In this document: piece after piece, positions 60,738 through 64,000 of the stretch
How positions within the stretch are numbered: position 1 is the stretch's first letter
How the letters are laid out: every line of letters begins with the position of its first letter
NCBI GenBank assembly: GCA_964350445.1
Contig: CAYGKA010000016.1
Span: 21,869-85,868, forward strand
Length of the DNA: 64,000 nt
Direction: 5' to 3'
Source of the DNA: Hwanghaeella sp964350445
GTDB lineage: Bacteria > Pseudomonadota > Alphaproteobacteria > UBA8366 > Aestuariispiraceae
Translations under genes and position numbers: made by a program
Notes under the pieces: model-generated
Databases searched by the model: none
The model's input: only the letters and a program-made list of their open reading frames with translations
Told to the model about the DNA's origin: nothing

Positions 60738-62492
60738 TCAGTGCAGTTCTGCCCTCGGCTCCACGCCGAATACGTCCAGGCCGGACGCAATTACCGTCCG
60801 CACGGCGCCCACCAACGCCATTCTGGCCATCGTACGTGATTCGTCCCCCGGCACAACGAAGCGCAGCAGGGTATCCTCGCGACCTTTTGTCCACAGCGCA
60901 TGGAACGCGGCGGCCAGGTCGTAGATGTAATAGGCAAGGCGATGCGGTTCGTGCGACAGCGCTGCGGCCTCCACCGTGCGCGGCCATTCGGCGAGGAAGC
61001 GCATCAGGGCAAGCTCCCCTTCCTCGGACAGAACCGAAAGGTCCGCGCCTGAAACCGCCTGGTCCGAGAAATCGACGCCCGGAAACGCTTCGACCGCCAT
61101 TTTCATCACCGAGTGGCAGCGGGCATGCGCGTAATGGACATAGAAGACCGGGTTGTCGCGGGACTGTTCCGTCACGGCGGTCAGATCGAAATCCATCTGC
61201 GCGTCGTTCTTTCGCGTCAGCAGGAAGAACCGCACCACATCCTTGCCGACCGCATCGACAAGGTCGCGCAGCGTGACGAAGGAGCCGGAGCGCTTGGACA
61301 TTTTCACCGGTTCGCCCTTATCCATCAGGCGGACAATCTGGCAAAGCTTCACGTCCAAGTCGGCTTTTTCCGCGGTGACGGCCTTCACCGCAGCCTTCAT
61401 GCGCTTCACATAACCGCCGTGATCGGCGCCCCAGATGTCGATCTGCTGCGTGAAGCCGCGCTGGTACTTGTCCAAATGGTTGGCGATGTCGGACGCGAAA
61501 TAGGTCCAACTGCCGTCCGATTTTTTCAGAGGCCGGTCGACGTCATCGCCATACTCCGTGGCCTTGAACAGCCGTTGCGGCCGCGGTTCCCAATCCTCTG
61601 GCTTCTTGCCCTTCGGCGGCTCGAGTACGCCCGTATAGACCAGATCGCGCCCTTCCAGCACGGAGAGCACTTCGTCCACCTTGCCGGCCTCCACGAGGGC
61701 GCGTTCCGAGGTGAATACGTCGTGATGCACGCCGAGTGCCGCCAGATCTTCCTTGATCAACGCCATCATCCCGTCGATGGCGGCCTTCCGCGTGATCGGC
61801 AGCCATTCGTCTTCGGCAAGCGACAGCAGGGCGTCACCGTGTTCCTGTTTCAGCGCCTCGCCGACGGCTTTCAGGTATTCACCCGGATACAAGCCTTCCG
61901 GGATCTCGCCGATATCCTGGCCCAGCGCTTCGCGGTAGCGCAGATAGCTGGACCGGCCCAGCGTATCGACCTGGGTGCCGGCATCGTTGATGTAGTACTC
62001 CCGCGCCACGTCGAACCCAGCCTTGGCCAGCAGAGAGGCCAGCGCATCGCCGATCACCGTGCCGCGCGCATGGCCGATATGCAGCGGCCCGGTCGGGTTG
62101 GCGGAAACGTATTCGACGTTCACCTTCTCGCCCTTGCCGATATCGGTCGCGCCATAGGCGGTGCCGGCCTTCAAAATGGTGCGGACCTCGTCCTGCCAGA
62201 CGCTGTCCTTCAGGCGCAGATTGAGGAAGCCCGGCCCGGCGATCTCGGCACTGTCAATCCGCGGTGAGGCCAACAGCTTTTCTGAGATCTTCTCCGCCAG
62301 GTCCCGCGGCTTCATTCCGGCCGGCTTGGAGAGCACCATCGCGGCATTGGTCGCCGCATCGCCATGCGACGGGTCGCGCGGCGGTTCGATCCCGGCCCGC
62401 GACAAGTCCGCGTCGGGGGGGAGAACACCATCGGCAACCAGCCCGCTCAACGCGCCCGAAAGGTCCGCGAGCAATTCCTTGAATACGCTCAT
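60738..62492 (-). CDS. argS: arginyl-tRNA synthetase
   Basis: 584 residues. Class I signatures HIGHARGTVIGDAL and KMSKRSGSF, the N-terminal additional domain binding the tRNA elbow, and the C-terminal anticodon-binding helix bundle ending VVPGDESRTMARMALVGAVRTVIASGLDVFGVEPRAE. It attaches arginine to tRNA-Arg and, unlike most synthetases, needs tRNA for amino-acid activation. 42 bases after dgt on the same strand. Confidence 0.97.
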   Translation of the reverse strand: MSVFKELLADLSGALSGLVADGVLPPDADLSRAGIEPPRDPSHGDAATNAAMVLSKPAGMKPRDLAEKISEKLLASPRIDSAEIAGPGFLNLRLKDSVWQDEVRTILKAGTAYGATDIGKGEKVNVEYVSANPTGPLHIGHARGTVIGDALASLLAKAGFDVAREYYINDAGTQVDTLGRSSYLRYREALGQDIGEIPEGLYPGEYLKAVGEALKQEHGDALLSLAEDEWLPITRKAAIDGMMALIKEDLAALGVHHDVFTSERALVEAGKVDEVLSVLEGRDLVYTGVLEPPKGKKPEDWEPRPQRLFKATEYGDDVDRPLKKSDGSWTYFASDIANHLDKYQRGFTQQIDIWGADHGGYVKRMKAAVKAVTAEKADLDVKLCQIVRLMDKGEPVKMSKRSGSFVTLRDLVDAVGKDVVRFFLLTRKNDAQMDFDLTAVTEQSRDNPVFYVHYAHARCHSVMKMAVEAFPGVDFSDQAVSGADLSVLSEEGELALMRFLAEWPRTVEAAALSHEPHRLAYYIYDLAAAFHALWTKGREDTLLRFVVPGDESRTMARMALVGAVRTVIASGLDVFGVEPRAELH

Positions 62493-62534
62493 AAAATCCT
62501 CGTTCCACTCAAACCCAGACGGGTCCTGTATACG

Positions 62535-63743
62535 CTAAAGAACACCGCCGATACGCTTCCATTCCCGCCGCGCGTAGCGGTCGGTCATTCCGGCGATGTA
62601 ATCGGCGATGACCCGCGCCCTTTGCGGCGCGTCCATTTTCTCGACACCGACGCCCCATTCCTTCGGCATCTGGTCCGGATCGTTCATGAAAATCATGAAT
62701 AAGGCGCGCACGGTGGCCTTGCCGGCGGCGCGCGCCTCGTTGACCCGTTCGTTGCGATACATGCGCTCGAAAAGGAAGGACTTCAGGGCGGCCTCCTTCT
62801 TCCCCATCGCCTCGGAAAAGGCAACCACCGTATGCCCAGAATCGCGGACGTCCTGTACCGATTTAGGCGCTAAATCGTTCAACCGCGTCCGCGTCTCCCG
62901 TCCGATATCACCGATCATCTCCCCGATCAGGCGGCGTACCGCTTCGGAAATCGCAACCCGGCGGTCGATCTCGCCATGATCCGCCTTAACCTGCGCGAAA
63001 GCCTCGCCAACATGGGGAACGGCACTCGATACTTCCTCAATACTGAACAAGCCCGAGCGCAGCCCGTCATCCATGTCGTGGTGGTTATAGGCCACATCGT
63101 CGGCAATCGCGGCCATCTGCGCCTCAAGCCCCGCATGGGCGGAAAGCGCCAAGTCATGCCGCGTGTTGTAGGCCCGGATGGTCGGCGGAAGGTCCGCTTC
63201 CGACGCCACCGCCCGCTTGGTATCGCCCAGCAACGGCCCGTTGTGTTTCACCAGCCCTTCCAGCGTTTCCCAGGTCAGGTTCAGCCCGTCGAAATCCGGA
63301 TAGCGCTTTTCCAGCAGGGTGACGACACGAAGCGACTGATCGTTATGATCGTAACCGCCATAGGGGCCCATCACGTCGTCCAGCGCGTCCTCTCCCGAAT
63401 GGCCGAAGGGTGGGTGGCCCAGATCGTGGGACAGCGCCAGAACTTCCGTCAGGTCCTCGTCCAGCCGGAAAGTCCGCGCCATGGAGCGGGCGATCTGGGA
63501 GACCTCCAAGGAATGGGTCAGCCGCGTGCGCACATGATCCACTTCCGGCGCAACGAAAACCTGGGTCTTGTGCATCAACCGGCGGAAAGCGGCGCAATGG
63601 ATGATCCGGTCGCGGTCGCGTTGAAACGGCGTCCGCGTCGCAGAGGGACGTTCCGGGTAAAGGCGCCCCCTGCTTTCTTCCCACAAGGTGGCGTAGGGCG
63701 CCCTGTCATGCGGGGTCAAATCATGTGCGTTGAGCTGGGTCAT
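62535..63743 (-). CDS. dgt: deoxyguanosinetriphosphate triphosphohydrolase-like protein
   Basis: 402 residues from ATG 63743. The HD-domain residues are visible: HSLEVSQIARSMARTF, LSHDLGHPPFGHSGEDAL, and a later AIADDVAYNHHDMDDG. The upstream DRDRIIHCAAFRRLMHKTQVF is typical of Dgt-like proteins. Such proteins hydrolyse dNTPs to deoxynucleoside and triphosphate; the activity of this short branch is less certain. It is divergent from the erpA-like gene, a common alphaproteobacterial arrangement. Confidence 0.93.
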   Translation of the reverse strand: MTQLNAHDLTPHDRAPYATLWEESRGRLYPERPSATRTPFQRDRDRIIHCAAFRRLMHKTQVFVAPEVDHVRTRLTHSLEVSQIARSMARTFRLDEDLTEVLALSHDLGHPPFGHSGEDALDDVMGPYGGYDHNDQSLRVVTLLEKRYPDFDGLNLTWETLEGLVKHNGPLLGDTKRAVASEADLPPTIRAYNTRHDLALSAHAGLEAQMAAIADDVAYNHHDMDDGLRSGLFSIEEVSSAVPHVGEAFAQVKADHGEIDRRVAISEAVRRLIGEMIGDIGRETRTRLNDLAPKSVQDVRDSGHTVVAFSEAMGKKEAALKSFLFERMYRNERVNEARAAGKATVRALFMIFMNDPDQMPKEWGVGVEKMDAPQRARVIADYIAGMTDRYARREWKRIGGVL

Positions 63744-63859
63744 AGCGCGTGAGGTACCGCTTTGCGCGATGCGGCGCAACCGAGAGGCATTCGAAGAAAC
63801 CGCGAAACGTCACAATTCGCACAAAACCGTTTCAACCCGTCTCCATTTCGGCCTGGCAA

Positions 63860-63887
63860 TTGACAGCGACGCGCGACTGACTACATA
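63860..63887 (+). promoter_or_regulatory. sigma70 promoter of the erpA-like gene
   Basis: TTGACA, 16 bases, TACATA on the plus strand, about 70 bases before the ATG at 63955. A good -35 box and fair -10 box. Confidence 0.6.
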
Positions 63888-63901
63888 ACTAAGCGTATAG
63901 A

Positions 63902-63918
63902 GGACCACTGCGGTCCTA
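63902..63918. promoter_or_regulatory. inverted repeat in the leader of the erpA-like gene
   Basis: AGGACC and GGTCCT around ACTGC, a perfect six-base repeat just downstream of the promoter. Possible operator or leader hairpin; no regulator assigned. Confidence 0.4.
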
Positions 63919-63954
63919 GTTAAACAACCTGACAGGAACCGACCAAAACCGCCA

Positions 63955-64000
63955 TGAGTACCGATCCCTTCGCCCTCGACATGACCGCCGCCGACCGCGT
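63955..64000 (+). CDS. probable iron-sulfur cluster insertion protein ErpA (N-terminal 15 codons only)
   Basis: Begins ATG at 63955 and reads MSTDPFALDMTAADR before the right edge. The fragment is too short for domain evidence. ErpA is suggested because erpA divergent from dgt is a common alphaproteobacterial pairing and the DxTxxAxxR pattern fits the start of A-type carriers. Another gene is possible. Confidence 0.35.

Overview
The window is a GC-rich, gene-dense piece of a bacterial chromosome. It most likely comes from a free-living alphaproteobacterium of the Rhodospirillales type; the rank below class is inference. The signs are a sigma54-type glnB-glnA promoter, an alphaproteobacterial CheZ-like phosphatase, a lone flagellin, Mth938 (NDUFAF3-like) and NDUFAF6-like genes beside secDF, and a long housekeeping run (dgt, argS, SPOR, scpAB, tatABC, serS, surE, pcm, nlpD-like, yajC, secDF) that I recall as a typical alphaproteobacterial order. 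I see no phage, insertion sequence, CRISPR array, rRNA gene or plasmid function.

Layout. 1-6257 (minus): proteostasis block tig, clpP, clpX, lon (lon runs off the left edge), with tRNA-Leu(UAG) upstream of tig. 6.4-12.3 kb: NAD(P)HX repair enzyme, lipoprotein, decayed CZB-domain gene, hybrid histidine kinase. The kinase contains a 100-N gap that is an assembly artefact, because the same 55 bases flank it on both sides. 12.6-18.8 kb: tRNA-His, diguanylate cyclase, aminotransferase, the nitrogen operon glnB-glnA with its terminator, and two tandem BLUF-like proteins that both lack the photoactive glutamine. 18.8-27.9 kb: M20 amidohydrolase, thioesterase, parE, a small ribbon-helix-helix pair with a palindrome, LysE exporter, three tandem paralogous lipoproteins separated by hairpins, and two hydrolases. 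28.0-38.1 kb: DEAD-box helicase, an IGHNGGP small protein, a stand-alone Lrp ligand domain, CheZ, a voltage-sensor-like membrane protein, NlpC/P60 and HD hydrolases, a type III polyketide synthase with an isoprenylcysteine-methyltransferase-like partner, and an AGXT-type aminotransferase. 38.3-45.3 kb: trmFO, flagellin, two squalene/phytoene-synthase-family proteins (one intact, one stripped of its Asp motifs), Fe-SOD, a degenerate receiver protein and Mth938. 45.2-64.0 kb: the envelope, translation and chromosome-segregation block named above, then the first codons of a probable erpA at the right edge.

Themes. Quality control (Lon, ClpXP, trigger factor), two export systems (Sec accessory SecDF-YajC; Tat), nitrogen control (PII and glutamine synthetase), chromosome segregation (ScpAB, ParE) and several signalling modules with missing key residues. 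The best leads for new biology are the tandem glutamine-less BLUF pair, the lipoprotein triplet with a hairpin before each gene, the type III PKS/methyltransferase pair, and a lysine/alanine tail module shared almost base for base by trigger factor and TatB. All functions are read from sequence motifs and family knowledge; no database search was run.
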